Shown: positions 28,761 to 42,847, numbered from the stretch's first letter. The stretch: DNA of 64,000 nucleotides from Pardosa pseudoannulata (GCA_032207245.1 CM063502.1:110727199-110791198), one strand, 5' to 3'. A program made the numbers and translations. The notes: generated by a model from the sequence alone, not told the origin.

Positions 28761-30868
28761 ATGGAGAAGATTTTACGTCTTGAAAAGTACTATATCGCAT
28801 TAGCAAGAACCTTAAAATTTATAGAAAATATATCGTGTTGATATAATAACACATCACAAGTTTTCAAAAAGATTTGTAAAAATTGCATAAAATATTTTAT
28901 AAGTAAATGTTACAATGGAATTAAGGAATTAAGAAATGTATTTCATTATGATTGTAAGAAAAAAGCAATATTCTCATATTCCTGCCATTAAATATACTAT
29001 AAATATAAGAATTTCTAGATTATGATTATTATTATTAAGAATTTACGTCTTGAAAAGTACTATACCACATTAGCAAGAATCTTAAAATTTATAGAAAATA
29101 CATCGTGTAATACACATCAAAAGTTTTCTAAAAGATTTGTAAACAATTGCATAAAATATTTTATAAGTAAACGTTACAATGGAATTAAGGAACAAAGAAA
29201 AGTATTTCATTATGATTGTAAGAAAAAAGCAATATTCTCATATTCCTGTCAATAAATATACTATAAATATAAGAATTTCTAGATTATGATTATTATTATT
29301 AAGAATTTAAGTCTTGAAAAGTACTATACCACATTAGCAAGAACGTTAAAATTTATAGAAAATATATCGTGTAATACACATCAAAAGTTTTCTAAAAGAT
29401 TTGTAAACAATTGCATAAAATATTTTATAAGTAAACGTTACAATGGAATTAAGGAACAAAGAAAAGTATTTCATTATGATTGTAAGAAAAAAGCAATATT
29501 CTCATATTCCTGTCAATAAATATACTATAAATATAAGAATTTCTAGATTATGATTATTATTATTAAGAATTTAAGTCTTGAAAAGTACTATACCACATTA
29601 GCAAGAACGTTAAAATTTATAGAAAATATATCGTGTAATACACATCAAAAGTTTTCTAAAAGATTTGTAAACAATTGCATAAAATATTTTATAAGTAAAC
29701 GTTACAATGTAATTAAGGAATTAAGAAAAATATTTCATTATGATTGTAAGAAAAAAGCAATATTCTCATATTCCTGTCAATAAATATACTATAAATATAA
29801 GAATTTCTAGATTATGATTATTATTATTAAGAATTTAAGTCTTGAAAAGTACTATACCACATTAGCAAGAACGTTAAAATTTATAGAAAATATATCGTGT
29901 AATACACATCAAAAGTTTTCTAAAAGATTTGTAAACAATTGCATAAAATATTTTATAAGTAAACGTTACAATGTAATTAAGGAATTAAGAAAAAATATTT
30001 CATTATGATTGTAAGAAAAAAGCAATATTCTCATATTCCTGTCAATAAATATACTATAAATATAAGAATTTCTAGATTATGATTATTATTATTAAGAATT
30101 TAAGTCTTGAAAAGTACTATACCACATTAGCAAGAACGTTAAAATTTATAGAAAATATATCGTGTAATACACATCAAAAGTTTTCTAAAAGATTTGTAAA
30201 CAATTGCATAAAATATTTTATAAGTAAACGTTACAATGGAATTAAGGAACAAAGAAAAGTATTTCATTATGATTGTAAGAAAAAAGCAATATTCTCATAT
30301 TCCTGTCAATAAATATACTATAAATATAAGAATTTCTAGATTATGATTATTATTATTAAGAATTTAAGTCTTGAAAAGTACTAACACATTAGCAAGAACC
30401 TTAAAATTTATAGAAAATATATCGTGTAATACACATCAAAAGTTTTCTAAAAGATTTGTAAACAATTGCATAAAATATTTTATAAGTAAACGTTACAATG
30501 TAATTAAGGAATTAAGAAAAATATTTCATTATGATTGTAAGAAAAAAGCAATATTCTCATATTCCTGTCAATAAATATACTATAAATATGAGAATTTCTA
30601 GAGTATTATGATTATATTATTAAGAATTTAACTTGAAAAGTACTATACCACTAGCAAGAACAAATTTATAGAAAATATATCGTGTAATACACATCAAAAT
30701 TTTCTAAAAGATTTGTAAACAATTGCATAAAAATATTTTATAATACGTTACAATGGAATTAAGGAAATTAAGAAAGTATTTCATATGATTGTAAGAAAAA
30801 AGCAATATTCTCATATTCCTGTCAATAAATATACTATAAATATGAGAATTTCTAGAGTATTATGATTA
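28761..30868 (+). repeat. 264-bp tandem repeat, eight copies
   Basis: Matching ATG positions at 28761, 29022, 29286, 29550, 29814, 30079, 30343 and 30608 give a period of 264 bp (261 to 265). Copies 2-6 are almost identical. In four of them a 77-codon frame starting MIIIIKNLSLEKYYT and ending FSYSCQ is open; copy 5 is broken by one extra A, copy 7 by a small deletion, and copies 1 and 8 are diverged. The frame persists because 264 is a multiple of three and the copies are young. Its A/T-driven composition and lack of flanking gene signals favour satellite DNA over coding. Confidence 0.95.
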
Positions 30869-30869
30869 A

Positions 30870-31309
30870 TTTCTGTGTGACATCTGATTCTAGAACAAAA
30901 TTTATAAAATTTATTGAGATAGAATAAGAGAAAGATTTGATTTGAAAAGTAAAAGATCTTTTCTAGGTCATTTTTTCTAACATTTAAATGTTTTTTAACA
31001 TTTCTCTTACATCTCCGTTTTTGATATTCTGAGAGACATAAAAATTATTTATTTATAAAAAATGGATTTTTTTCGTAAGGAAAAGTTATATCAACTGGAG
31101 AATAGTTATCCTAAATCTTACTGCTCTTGTAGTCTTATTCTTATTATTTTAATTCTTTTTATTTCTCGTGCTTCTGATGACAAAATTTCACATTTTTATT
31201 ATTTTTTAATCTCAATAATTATATTAATAAAATGTTTGATTAACTACCTTAAAAGTTTCGTATTGGTGATAAATATACAAAAGAAATTTGAAATATGTAA
31301 TAGATTAAA
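30870..31309. other. AT-rich spacer
   Basis: A 95-codon frame at 31062-31349 has a hydrophobic middle but runs into the Tc1-like end at 31312 and looks like chance. Nothing else seen. Confidence 0.5.
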
Positions 31310-31311
31310 TA

Positions 31312-31578
31312 CACTCAAGAGCCAAAACATTATGATCACCTGTCAATAATGAGTTGGCTTACCTTTGGCTCGCAACACAGCTTCAACCCGCCTTAACATG
31401 TATGCCAGAAGTCCTTGATAGATAAGCGGAGACAGATCGTACCAGATGTTTAAGCAACGGTTAGGAAAATCCGAGATATTGCGAATTGATGGTCTTTGAA
31501 CTCTGAGCTGCCGTCCCATGACATCCCAAATGTGTTCTATCGGATTGAGATCCGATGAGTTAGGTGGACAGGACATTA
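31312..31578 (-). pseudogene. Tc1-like transposase C-terminal fragment
   Basis: The minus frame 31343-31576 reads PPNSSDLNPIEHIWDVMGR, then SPLIYQGLLAYMLRRVEAV and KGKPTHY before the stop. This matches the Glu-bearing end and C-terminus of Tc1-like transposases. The element end CACTCAAGAGCCAAAAC starts at 31312 just after TA, as a terminal inverted repeat should. Homology stops near 31578; the first two catalytic residues and the other end are missing. It is a 3' remnant of an otherwise lost element. Confidence 0.88.
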
Positions 31579-31927
31579 ACTAGAATTCAGCATCATGATG
31601 GCGAATTAAAGAACATGATAAAAATGAAATAAAAATTATACTATACAGCATTGAACAATATTGCTATAGTAAGTTGTGTTTATCCCCGTTCTAAAATTTA
31701 ACTGCACATTTTTGAAGGAATGTCATGAATGAAATTACGAAAGACGTATGACTTATTTAATGCTGTAGTTTTTTCGGCCTAATACATACTTAGGAACATC
31801 TTGAGTTTAACAATAATATAGACTGCACAGAGGGGATCAAATATGAAATTTCAAACAACTGTGAATGATGTGATACACATCTACGTGTCTTCCAGGTAAC
31901 TTCTTGGTGTAGAAGCTATAAGGTTGC

Positions 31928-32525
31928 TGTAACAATAAGTTACATTCGGTTCAGCCTTTTTCAACTCCTCTTCTTAGCCCACTCTCCTGTTTCTAATCAT
32001 GGATCTTGTTGGTGCTTCAACCACATTTGGCGAAATTGGCGTGTTTGCAGCTTGCGTGCGTGGCGTGCTTGCAGCGTGGCGTTTGAAATCTGGCGAGGGG
32101 ATCGTAACTCAACAAATTGATACATAAACAAAAACAACATTTTGAGGAAAAATTTTACAAAAATTGAATATTTAAAATCTAATTGAATTAACAAAGAAAA
32201 CACAAAGGAAACACATAAATCATACTAAATAGACTGAAACATTCACTTAATCACAAATTAAATAAACTGAGTGTCATTTTCATCACAAATTTGTGATTTA
32301 GTGTAAATTGTAAAATTAATTTAAACAAAAAAAAAAAGAAAACTGTATTTTGAGTGGAGGTTGAAGAGGAGTTGTAAAATTGAAATTTTTTTTTCATATC
32401 TCTTATTTTCCTCTTCCGTGAGTCATCGTCAAAAACATACCAGAACAGGACCGATTTGAACTAGAAAGAAACTTCGGACTTCTCCCAACCAATAGAAGGG
32501 TCCGTTGGTTTGGGGGGGGGTTCTG
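31928..32525 (-). mobile_element. Second copy of the GC-rich repeat, interrupted
   Basis: On minus, 31928-31950 matches the hairpin core seen at 866-918, and 32415-32525 matches the 470-600 part of the first repeat (GACTTCTCCCAACCAATAG on plus against GACTTTTCCCAGCCAATAG in reverse of copy 1). Between the two parts lies a foreign block with inverted ends. Divergence is clearly higher than between 577-629 and 866-918. Confidence 0.6.
31962..32374. mobile_element. 413-bp MITE with 12-bp inverted ends
   Basis: CAACTCCTCTTC at 31962-31973 is perfectly inverted at 32363-32374, and similarity resumes a few bases inward (CCCACTC against CCACTC). The block interrupts the GC-rich repeat copy described above, which supports a mobile insert. 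No clear target duplication is visible, so the superfamily is undetermined. No transposase is encoded. Confidence 0.6.
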
Positions 32526-32599
32526 TCACTAGGCCAACGTAGCATTATTTTTACAGTTGCAAGTTCAAATCTCGGAGATTCGAGTTGATTATTAAAAGG

Positions 32600-33638
32600 A
32601 CATGTTGAATTCATGAAATGTACATATTTATTTACTTTTCATTTGTTTCCACACTCTGTATGTTTACTGCTCATTCTTTAGTTATATCAGAAAGTATTTC
32701 TGCGATTTTCCACTTAAATAAAAAGCTCTCCCATCTGTCTGGGGGTTTTCTGTATGTTAAGCAAGTTTGCTACTGACTTCGCGTTAACAAACTTGTATGT
32801 CCTATCTACCTGCATCTTTATTGTGTTTCATAGTGACATATCATCCCATTAGGGATTGATTCCATTTTAATAATTATACGATGCTATGAAAAACCACTGT
32901 AAGCGATTTATTGGTACCACGTATAAATCTAGTACTGTAAAGTGAAGCTTTATAATAGATGAATTACGTTACCTTGATTTCAGAATAGGGATCTACTAAA
33001 GATTAAAAAATGAAAAATGAAAAATAATAAAAAAAAATCATGAAATGTCGATACAAATGAGAGAATATTAACTAATAACTAACACTCGGAACTTTGGTAA
33101 ATTGTTTATAAAATTATTATTAAAAAGTAAACTCGTTCCGATAAAAAAAAATATAAAGGCAGCATTGTAAAATATTTTGCAGTTTTTTTAAAGGGACTCA
33201 ATGGGTAATATTAATGGGTTAATGAGGAAAAGGGACCAGAAGCTCGAACATTTAATGCAGTGTACACCATTAGTCATTTATTGTAACTATTTATATGTGT
33301 AAATATGATTTACGTAGTGTAATCTGCTTTGGCACACAATAGCCTGCTGAATAAAAGAAATGTGTATTAATGTTATGTTCAATGAAACATCTCTTCAAGA
33401 TATTGCATTGTAGTATTAATCAGAAGCACTTTTTTGTTCAGATAACCTAGGCAACATGCTTGTTTTTATGTGAATTAATAGCATTATTGTAAAACACTTA
33501 TTATTTTCAATAAAATCATTTTAGTAAACACTCAATATTTCCTAAATATATTTTAAATTTGTTTTATTTATTGAAAACTATTTTAAATTGTCATATTTTC
33601 TATAGATTCCCGTATAAACCTTTTTGTATTTCATGCAT
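32600..33638. other. AT-rich spacer
   Basis: Nothing recognised. A TTCAAATCTC phrase near 32561 recalls a tRNA B box, but no A box is placed correctly. Confidence 0.45.
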
Positions 33639-33642
33639 TTTC

Positions 33643-33731
33643 AAACACACACACACACATATAAGCATATATAAATATATGTGTGTGTGTCTGTGCGTAT
33701 ATATATACCTACATATAATTATATGTGTATG

Positions 33732-33777
<46 letters not shown>

Positions 33778-33800
33778 ATGTGTGTATACGAACATACATA
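33643..33800. repeat. Compound CA/TG/TA microsatellite
   Basis: CA, TG and TA dinucleotide blocks alternate with short breaks. The 69- and 70-codon frames over it are low-complexity. Confidence 0.95.
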
Positions 33801-33804
33801 GATA

Positions 33805-34620
33805 AAATGCATTTACATGTTTGTTTCAGATTAGACATTCATGCATATGTATTACTTGCAGAAAATATATAATTAAGATGTGATAAATGTATACAATTGT
33901 TTAATATATACAATTAGGATATGAATAAAAACATACATATCTCTAGAATAAAAAATTAATAGTTAACTTAAAATTTAAAATTTAATTTAAATCACATAAA
34001 TGTTCATACAAACAGTTCGGTTTATATGTAAAATTGATATTTTAAAGTAATAGTTTCTAAGTAAACAATTTTATTCATAGAATAAACTATTGTTTTAAAA
34101 TATTCTCTATATATCTAAAAAAAGTATATTCCCAGAAGGAAAATATCCTAAAAAAATGTGCTGAATTATAAGAAAACGTAAAGAGAAACCCACTTTCTCA
34201 GCGACTTCTCTCAAAGGTATTTTAGAAACAATATATATCTCGGGGCATTTGTTTAACTTTCAAAACATACTTGTAAGCATTAGCTCAAAACAAATTTTGT
34301 GTAACCGACAAAAATCCTGTATTTGTTTTATTAAAGATATTTTTTATTAATATATTTCACAAATGAAAAAATTGTGTGATTAGAACCGAATGTCTTTAAA
34401 GTTCTTAGAACCTGCTCACTTATTTTATGCTTGAGTTATTTATATTTCACTATTGAATGAAATTTTTACTATACATTTCATGTTTTGAAGGTGTGTCGGG
34501 ATGATTTCACTGAATATTTGAAACTGTGTTTGTATCTGTAAATCTTACTCCCCTATGTATATAATATTAATAAACGACGTGTTACTATAAAAGAGCATTT
34601 TTAAATATATTTCTAAATAG
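33805..34620. other. AT-rich spacer
   Basis: Nothing recognised before the SINE. Confidence 0.5.
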
Positions 34621-34623
34621 ACC

Positions 34624-34815
34624 ACTGCTGAACCAATCGCGAATGGTTAGTGTGCTGGAATTCAGTACCGGAGAACATGGGTTCGAATCCCACTGTGGCA
34701 TGGATTTTCGTACCCGTTCGGAATCGGCTTTAAACTGTAGGTCCCGATGTCATCAGACCTCGTGTTGCAAAAAGTAGTCCGTAGCATTCCAAATCAAATC
34801 ATAAATGGGCCACCA
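34624..34815 (+). mobile_element. tRNA-derived SINE, best-preserved copy
   Basis: GGTTCGAATCC at 34680-34690 is a perfect B box. TAGTGTGCTGG at 34648-34658 can serve as a degenerate A box at the usual spacing. The GTTCGAATCC arm is followed by CACTGTGGCATGG, and a unique body holds CGGAATCGGCTTTAAACTG, GTAGGTCCC and CATCAGACC. Body pieces recur at 22262, 40313 and 53244, all on plus, which makes this a dispersed family. It cannot be a functional tRNA gene, since the stems do not pair convincingly. Confidence 0.8.
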
Positions 34816-34819
34816 GAAG

Positions 34820-35560
34820 AAGCTTACTTCCTACTAGATTTCGAATAACCCAATTTTTGCGTAAAATTGTCTCATTCATTTTTATACGACAGATATTTTG
34901 TCGTATAAAAACTAAGTACACAGAATATAAGCTTTCATATTACTCATAAATATTACAATGTAAGCTGTATATTAATAGGGCTCAAAAAATTAAAAAAAGG
35001 GGGAAAATCAGCATAGCTGAATACGTTTATTGAGTAATACATGCTTCGAAATGAATTCTTGACCAACAAAATTTGCATGTTTGGAGAAAACGACTCAATT
35101 TTTATTCTTTAAGACTAATATTGGTAAATTCTGTGGCAATCGTAACCTGAATTATTTCTCTTCAACGTCTGTGAGAAACCAACTGAAACAGGATTTTTTT
35201 AAATTCTGTTCTACTACACCAAAACTTAGAAATCATGGACGGCATTTACAGCATGTCCATTTAACAAGACAGCTTCAAACGATCTGAATGAAACTTATCT
35301 CCCCAGAGAGAGACAGTCATAGCTTTACCCATGTAAATAAATTAGCAGTTTTGTGGTAATACGGCCAGATAATCACTAAAATTAGAATATGAAAGTTCGA
35401 CTAAATCATGCGGATCTCGTAAGAATTACGTGGAAGATTTTGGAAAATACAAACTTAGGATTTAATTCATCGGAGATAGGAAATAATTGAGTTCTTGAAT
35501 TGATGCTATTTTTTCATCCCGACATTGAATTTAAATTGGAAAAATAATTTAGTTATATAT
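34820..35560 (+). other. AT-rich DNA with a weak Tc1-like trace
   Basis: A frame at 35081-35287 reads SVRNQLKQ and later LRNHGRHLQHVHLTRQLQ, which recalls the linker between the DNA-binding and catalytic parts of Tc1-like transposases. No DDE motif could be read downstream, so this is only a candidate relic. Confidence 0.3.
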
Positions 35561-35563
35561 TTT

Positions 35564-36944
<1,381 letters not shown>

Positions 36945-36949
36945 TTATT

Positions 36950-38690
36950 TTTATAACTTTTGACATTAAATATGTTATATTTATAACGCCGGGTTTGTAT
37001 ATTTCTACTATTACCATTATAATTCCAAGCATGAAAAATTACTTTGATGTAGAAAATGACATTTAAAAAGCATGCAAATGCCTAATAAAGTTTTTTTTTT
37101 ATAAAAGGATAATGGAGTTCTTCATTTGAGAATTGTCAAGAAATTTATTTACTTTGTAATTCAAATGTAAAATGAGAGCACCAATATTTATTTTTTATTC
37201 CGCAAGTAAAACTTCCAGAGTAGAGTAATTAGGAAACTATTCATTTTAAGAGTCTTTCTTTACTCATTTTCAGTTTTTTGTTTAAGTAATTTTAATTTTA
37301 TTTCTACAGTATACAAATGTTTTCGGTTGGAATGAAAATCTTTTTTGTGTGTATTACTTCACTAAGATTTAAAATTACAAACATTAGTTCAACTGAGTTT
37401 CGTTTGTATAATATTTAAGCCATATTGATCCATAAAATGATACAAGATCTTAATAAAAGTGAATAGAATTTAAATGAAATAATTATCGGAACAATAATTT
37501 AAGCAAGTAAACTTTATTCATGAAGGTACCGAGACTTATGGTATTTGCCTGTCGATCATAACTCTGAAATATAATTAAAATGCAGATCACTAATAATTAA
37601 AACTATATTTGTTATTTTAGTAATAAATTAATCATTTTACAGTTGTAGTATTCTTAAGTATTCAGTCTTCGATAGAGCAAAACTATAAGTTCTAAAGGAT
37701 GTTTAGCTGTTAGTATCCACCCCTAATAGCTAAATAATGTTTTCTTTTGATTTTACAACGTCTTTTTGTGAGTTAAATTATATGTGTCATGTATTATAGG
37801 AAACTGAATTTTCCATATAACATAAAATAGGAAAAAATGATAAAATTGTTTTTCATGCTTACTAGTTATGAGGATTTCTATTAAACCATAATATCTGTAG
37901 CTCTGCAATTTAATTGAAGAATATTGTATGATATTTAATTATTGTAAAGTAGTTACATTGCATAGTGTTGTACCAAAATAGTGATCAGTATATGAGAAAC
38001 AATTGTTGAGAATGAAATCATATTGTTTTGATGTGAAATAAAATGATATTACTCAGATGTGAAATAAAACAATGCTGCTAACACAAAAGGCAGCTGTGAC
38101 CCAGACTGGAACTTATTTGTTGAAATACAGAATTTGTTTCTACTTGGCGCCTGCAAGAGTGGATGATTCTAGGGAATTTCTTACAATATTTTACAACAAC
38201 ATTTAAACTATCGATAACTTTCAGGGAAATTAACACACGGTCTATGTCAGAAAAAAAGGAATTCTATAAACATACATATAGATATAGATATAACTGATGT
38301 GGTCTAACAATAATCAATCCTTTTCTTATCATTGAATCTGTTATTTTTTTAAACTATAGAGGGAAAATAAAAGTTTGCAGAAAGCATAGATTGCGTGTGA
38401 ATCGAATGAGATCTTCAATCAGTGTCACAAAATATGAATTATTCATCTTTGCCAGTAATGTACAAAATTATTGACCATGAAAAATGCTGAGTAGTAATGT
38501 ATCTTAACATTTTATTTTCGTTATCTTTATTTAATGCCCTTATGTCATATATGAAAGAGAACAATTGCAGAGTTTTCTTCTGCAAATCAGATATTTGCAT
38601 TATAACGGATCCGATTTATTTTATTAGTTAATTCTTAGTTAATTAAGACATTGCTTTGTTAAAACATACAGTACTTTTAGATTACTCCAC
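36950..38690. other. AT-rich spacer
   Basis: Nothing recognised; a GTGAAATAAAA phrase is duplicated near 38033-38070. Confidence 0.5.
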
Positions 38691-38692
38691 CG

Positions 38693-38874
<182 letters not shown>

Positions 38875-38879
38875 CAAAT

Positions 38880-39330
38880 TGGCCTCAGAAATATTTTCTT
38901 GAGTTTTATTTTAACCTTGTCTAAAATGGTTTTATTTTTATATATTATAATTTATTAGAAGTTTAAATATAATGAATCAAATATAAAATAGTTTATGTTT
39001 CCAGAAAGCTGTATTTAATAAAATTATGAATAAATACAACTACATCAGGTTTTTAAACACTTTTAGTTACAAACACTTAAATTACATTTTGAAAATCAGT
39101 AGCACAAAACTAACATAAATTTATATTTAAATATATAACATTTTTACTTCAAATTAGTTAAAACACAATCATCATATTGAAAACCCAATGATTCTTTTAT
39201 AGTCTTAAGCAGAGATAATTTACTTGTAATATTGTATAATTTTATATAATAGGTTAGTAACATTTTAGCTTTAACATTTATTTTAAAATAAACTTTAGCT
39301 CAAAAATATACAAATAAGCAAGATATTTAA
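38880..39330. other. AT-rich spacer
   Basis: Nothing recognised. Confidence 0.5.
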
Positions 39331-39334
39331 AAAG

Positions 39335-40026
39335 ATGGAGAAAGGGTCAAAGGCACTTCCGAGGTGTCTAATTTTATAAGCTGTGCACGGCAAAAGGACA
39401 GTATCTAAAATCAGCGACATAATAAATGTGGTTCAACAAAGGCCATAGATCGCAGAGGAGAATGACAATTGCGGAGAGGCATTCAGAAGAATAGACATGC
39501 AACCGTTGACAGCCTAGGAGAACCAAAGGGGGTCCATTAGCGTCTCCAAAAAGGTTCAGCAAGCATTGCTGCGTATGGACCTCCGCAGTAGAATTCTTGT
39601 TAATTAACCTATGTTGACTGCTGCTTATGGGCAACAAAGGCTGGAATTTGTGCCCAGTACCGTAAATGGACTTCCACTGAGTGGAAATACGTGGCTTTTG
39701 CCTATGAATCATGTTTTATTCTCCATAGGACAAATGCAAGTCGGCGTACACAGCGTAAAACGCCTGAATGTAAACACCCTACAACAATTGCAGGAAGGGT
39801 CTAAGCTGAAAGAGGGAGCCTTATGATCTGAGGAATGTTTTCATGGTTTTCTCTGCGTTCGCTCATCATTTTGGAAAGCAAGATGGATCAACACAAGTAT
39901 TTATCTATCCTTGTCAACAATATTCACCTCTCTACATGCAAATTATTTTTCCTCAGGTTGATGGTATCTGCCAGCAGGGTAATACGACTCAGTATAAAAG
40001 TCGCAGTGTATAATTGTCGCAGTGTG
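39335..40026 (+). pseudogene. Tc1-like transposase relic (plus strand)
   Basis: From the ATG at 39335 one frame reads LPRCLILxAVHGKRTVSKIS (x = stop), a helix-turn-helix start typical of Tc1-like transposases, through GSISVSKKVQQALLRMDLRS to PMLTAAYGQQRLEF. After a frameshift near 39650 comes RKWTSTEWKYVAFAYESCF, where the family has SDESRF, so the first Asp is replaced by Tyr. Later GSLMI, GMFSWFSL and LIILESKMDQHKY match the middle of the catalytic core. Near 39975 the second Asp motif is QQGN instead of QQDN. The last third with the Glu is missing. At least six stops break it. Confidence 0.85.
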
Positions 40027-40029
40027 TAA

Positions 40030-41680
40030 CATTTCGTAGAAAACTTTCAGTTACTATTTTGACATTGTTCGTTTGTAAACGGTTTCAGGTTTTATATGTT
40101 ATACAATTATTTTTTAATTAATCATATTATAACAGAAGACAATTTAGTAAATTTTAAGTCATTTAATGTAATGCAATTTTTACCTTCTATTAACTCATTT
40201 GATATCTTTATCATTACTTTAATAAAATATGGCAGAAAGGTGGTCAAATAGTGCAGAACTGCTTTTCATTACCGAAGCTCGAGGGAGCAAATCTTAATTT
40301 CATGGGAGTTTGTATCAGCAGTAGGTCCTGGTAGGTATAGTTTGAATCAGCAGTAGGTCCCGGTCTCACTAGCCCTCGCGTATTAAAAATGAAGAAAGTA
40401 GTACTCCACACCAACCAACGACCCAATCAATAAAATATGACGGTTAACGTTTTGAGTAAAGTCTCAGCAGTAAACATTTTACCTTTGGTTGTCCCCATAT
40501 AAGAAAATAATTATATGATGTAACGTGAAATTTCACACATAAAATTAAAAAAAAAACAGAATTTAAGATTCTACATAAAATTACTTTCCACTTAATTTAT
40601 AATTCGTTGTGTATTAAACCTAAATATGTATATCATATGTGATGTACAAGACCGGCACACTATTAATTATGTCAAGATAGTTAAAATAAAGATAAAAGTT
40701 CACCTATTTTAATAATTCTGAATCACCTAAAATGTTTTAATAAATTACGAATTCAAGAAATTGTATATAATATCAGACAATTTTCCATTGAAATAGTAAT
40801 GTTTCTTATGTTGCTTAAATAATGAAATAATTCTAAACATTCTATGAAATTGGTTAGATTCAATTAACTTGATTTGCACAATATGAACTACTAATTAATT
40901 TGAATGCCTTATATGTACAAGAAATTTATTAAGGTTCTGAAACTAATAGTCTATCATGACAATGTACGAGATTTGAATCGACGAAATAGCCAACTCTAAG
41001 ACGCAGCGAAACAGATTCTACAATTCAATATGCCGCAGTTAATCTGCGGTGGAATTGTTGAGCGCAATTTACTAAACATTTGAAATAAGCTATACCTATA
41101 CTGGATGCTCTAAATTTAACTAGCATTAGATTAACACATTATATTTAAATACTCGGATATAGATTAATTAATGTAAACTTACAAGATAAGTTCAGAGATA
41201 CATTAAATATTGCACTAAAACGTATATAATTACATGCATGATATAATTTGTATTAGAAATGTTCAGAAAATTCTTATTCAATAAATTTTAAATCTAATAC
41301 ACATGAATAGTCTTTATGTACTAGAGCACCTATAATATCGATTTAAAATTGTAACGTACTCTAAGTTAAATTCAATTTATCACCTCTTTTCTCAAAACTG
41401 TACACACGAATCCCTGCATCGAAATTTAAAAGTTTTCACAGGCTCTCTTTAAAAATAGATAATAATGCACTCAAACCACAAATATGTATATATGTGTTTG
41501 TGTATTTGTAAAATAGGAGAGAATAAAACTAATATATCATATTACAATCTTCTAGTAAGTGCTACAATAAAGGACTCAAATACCATTATTATTAGAGTTA
41601 TTTTTTCTAGACAACTACTACGATTTACTCCTAATACTTTTGCAGAGCCTAAACAAGTCTTTTACACCTGCCTAATATAG
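40030..41680. other. AT-rich spacer with one SINE piece
   Basis: Contains the SINE fragment listed at 40313. Otherwise only chance frames. Confidence 0.5.
40313..40438 (+). mobile_element. 5'-truncated SINE fragment with internal duplication
   Basis: The body GTAGGTCC, GGTCTCACTAGCC, CTCGCGT and AGTAGTACTCC matches the SINE at 34624. ATCAGCAGTAGGTCC occurs twice inside it (40315-40329 and 40347-40361). The tRNA-like head is missing. Confidence 0.65.
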
Positions 41681-41684
41681 GGCC

Positions 41685-42503
41685 CTTGTGAGCACGAGGA
41701 AGTGCCAATACACATGGAATCAACTAATGTCTGAAGTAATATGGAGATAATTGACACCATGAATCATGCAGGGCTGTCCATAAATCCCTAACAGTACGAA
41801 ATAGTGAAGATATCTTCTAAACAGTACTTTGTAAGGCATCCCAGATATGCTCAATAATGCTCATGTCTGGGTATTTGATGGTCAGCGGAAATGTTTAAAG
41901 TCAGATGAGTATTTCTAGAGTAATTCTGGATGTTTAAGTGTCGCAGTATTCTGCTTTAATTCCCCAAGTAATCATAAATGGGTGCAGGTGATATATCAGG
42001 ATGCTTACGTATGTGTCAAATATCAGAGTTGTATCTAGATAAATCAGGGGACCCATACCATCACAGAGCCTCCAACAGTTCCAACAATTCCCTGTTGATA
42101 TGCAGGGTCCATGGGTTCATAAGGTTGTCTCCATACCCGTACACGTCCATTCACTCGATGCAATTTGAAACGAGACTTGTCAGACCAGGCAACATGTTTC
42201 CAGTCATCAACAATCCAATGTCGGTGTTGACGGGCCCAGGCGAGGTGTAAATCTTTGTCTCGTGCAATGTGAAAGTATGGGAGTGGGTGTTTGGATCCGA
42301 AAGCCTATATCAATTATGTTTCGTTGAATGGTTCGCACGCTGACACTTGGTGATGGCCCAGCATTGAAATCTGCGGCAATTTGCGGAAGGATTTCACTTC
42401 TGTCACGTTTAATGAATCTCCTCAATCGTCGTTGATCCTGTTCATGGACGATGTTTTTCAGCGATGTTGATGTTTTACCCGATTCCTGATATTCACTGTA
42501 CAC
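41685..42503 (-). pseudogene. Tc1-like transposase relic (minus strand)
   Basis: The first open part (42207-42503 on minus) reads QDQRRLRRFIKRDRS, then QIAADFN and SVRTIQRN, a helix-turn-helix pair as in Tc1-like DNA-binding domains. After a frameshift near 42270 the next frame gives ARQHRHWIVDDWKHVAWSDK, SRFKLHRVNGRVRVW and GTVGGSVMVW. The expected SDES is SDKS next to the retained Asp. Far downstream MSIIEHIWDAL (near 41830-41865) matches the Glu region. The stretch between is badly eroded. No clean inverted ends remain. Confidence 0.88.
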
Positions 42504-42514
42504 TTTTCAGCAAC

Positions 42515-42847
42515 TACTCAGATATCCTTTCAAAAGTAACTTTAGTTTCTATGTACAAGTTCATTTGGTGTTTTAATTAAATAAGAAATTACGAAGATCA
42601 ACACTTTTATATGATTTTCCAATATTTTTATATAACAAAGTTATGTTAATATGAGAAAATGGGTGAAATATGGGAAAAGAATAAAAATATTTTCAGCAAC
42701 TTTGTACATTTTAGAACAGTTTAAGAACATAAAGAAGTTAAAACAAGAAAGGTTAAACATTACATTATAATATGAAACTGCTGATATTTGAAAGCTTATG
42801 GTTCAAGTATTTATTTCTACCTATTGTATATTTAAATATTATATAAA
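42515..42847. other. AT-rich spacer
   Basis: Nothing recognised. Confidence 0.5.

Noticed and set aside
29022..30574. Family of 77-codon genes in a row
   Set aside because: The frames are by-products of a 264-bp satellite unit; some copies are broken and no promoter, splice or codon-bias evidence supports genes.
31062..31349. 95-codon frame with a hydrophobic stretch
   Set aside because: It enters the Tc1-like end at 31312 and its composition is that of random AT-rich DNA.
32520..32600. Second tRNA-like head with TTCAAATCTC
   Set aside because: No A box at the correct distance and strand was found.
34624..34700. Functional tRNA gene
   Set aside because: The B box is perfect, but the cloverleaf stems do not pair convincingly and the body recurs in three other places as a SINE.
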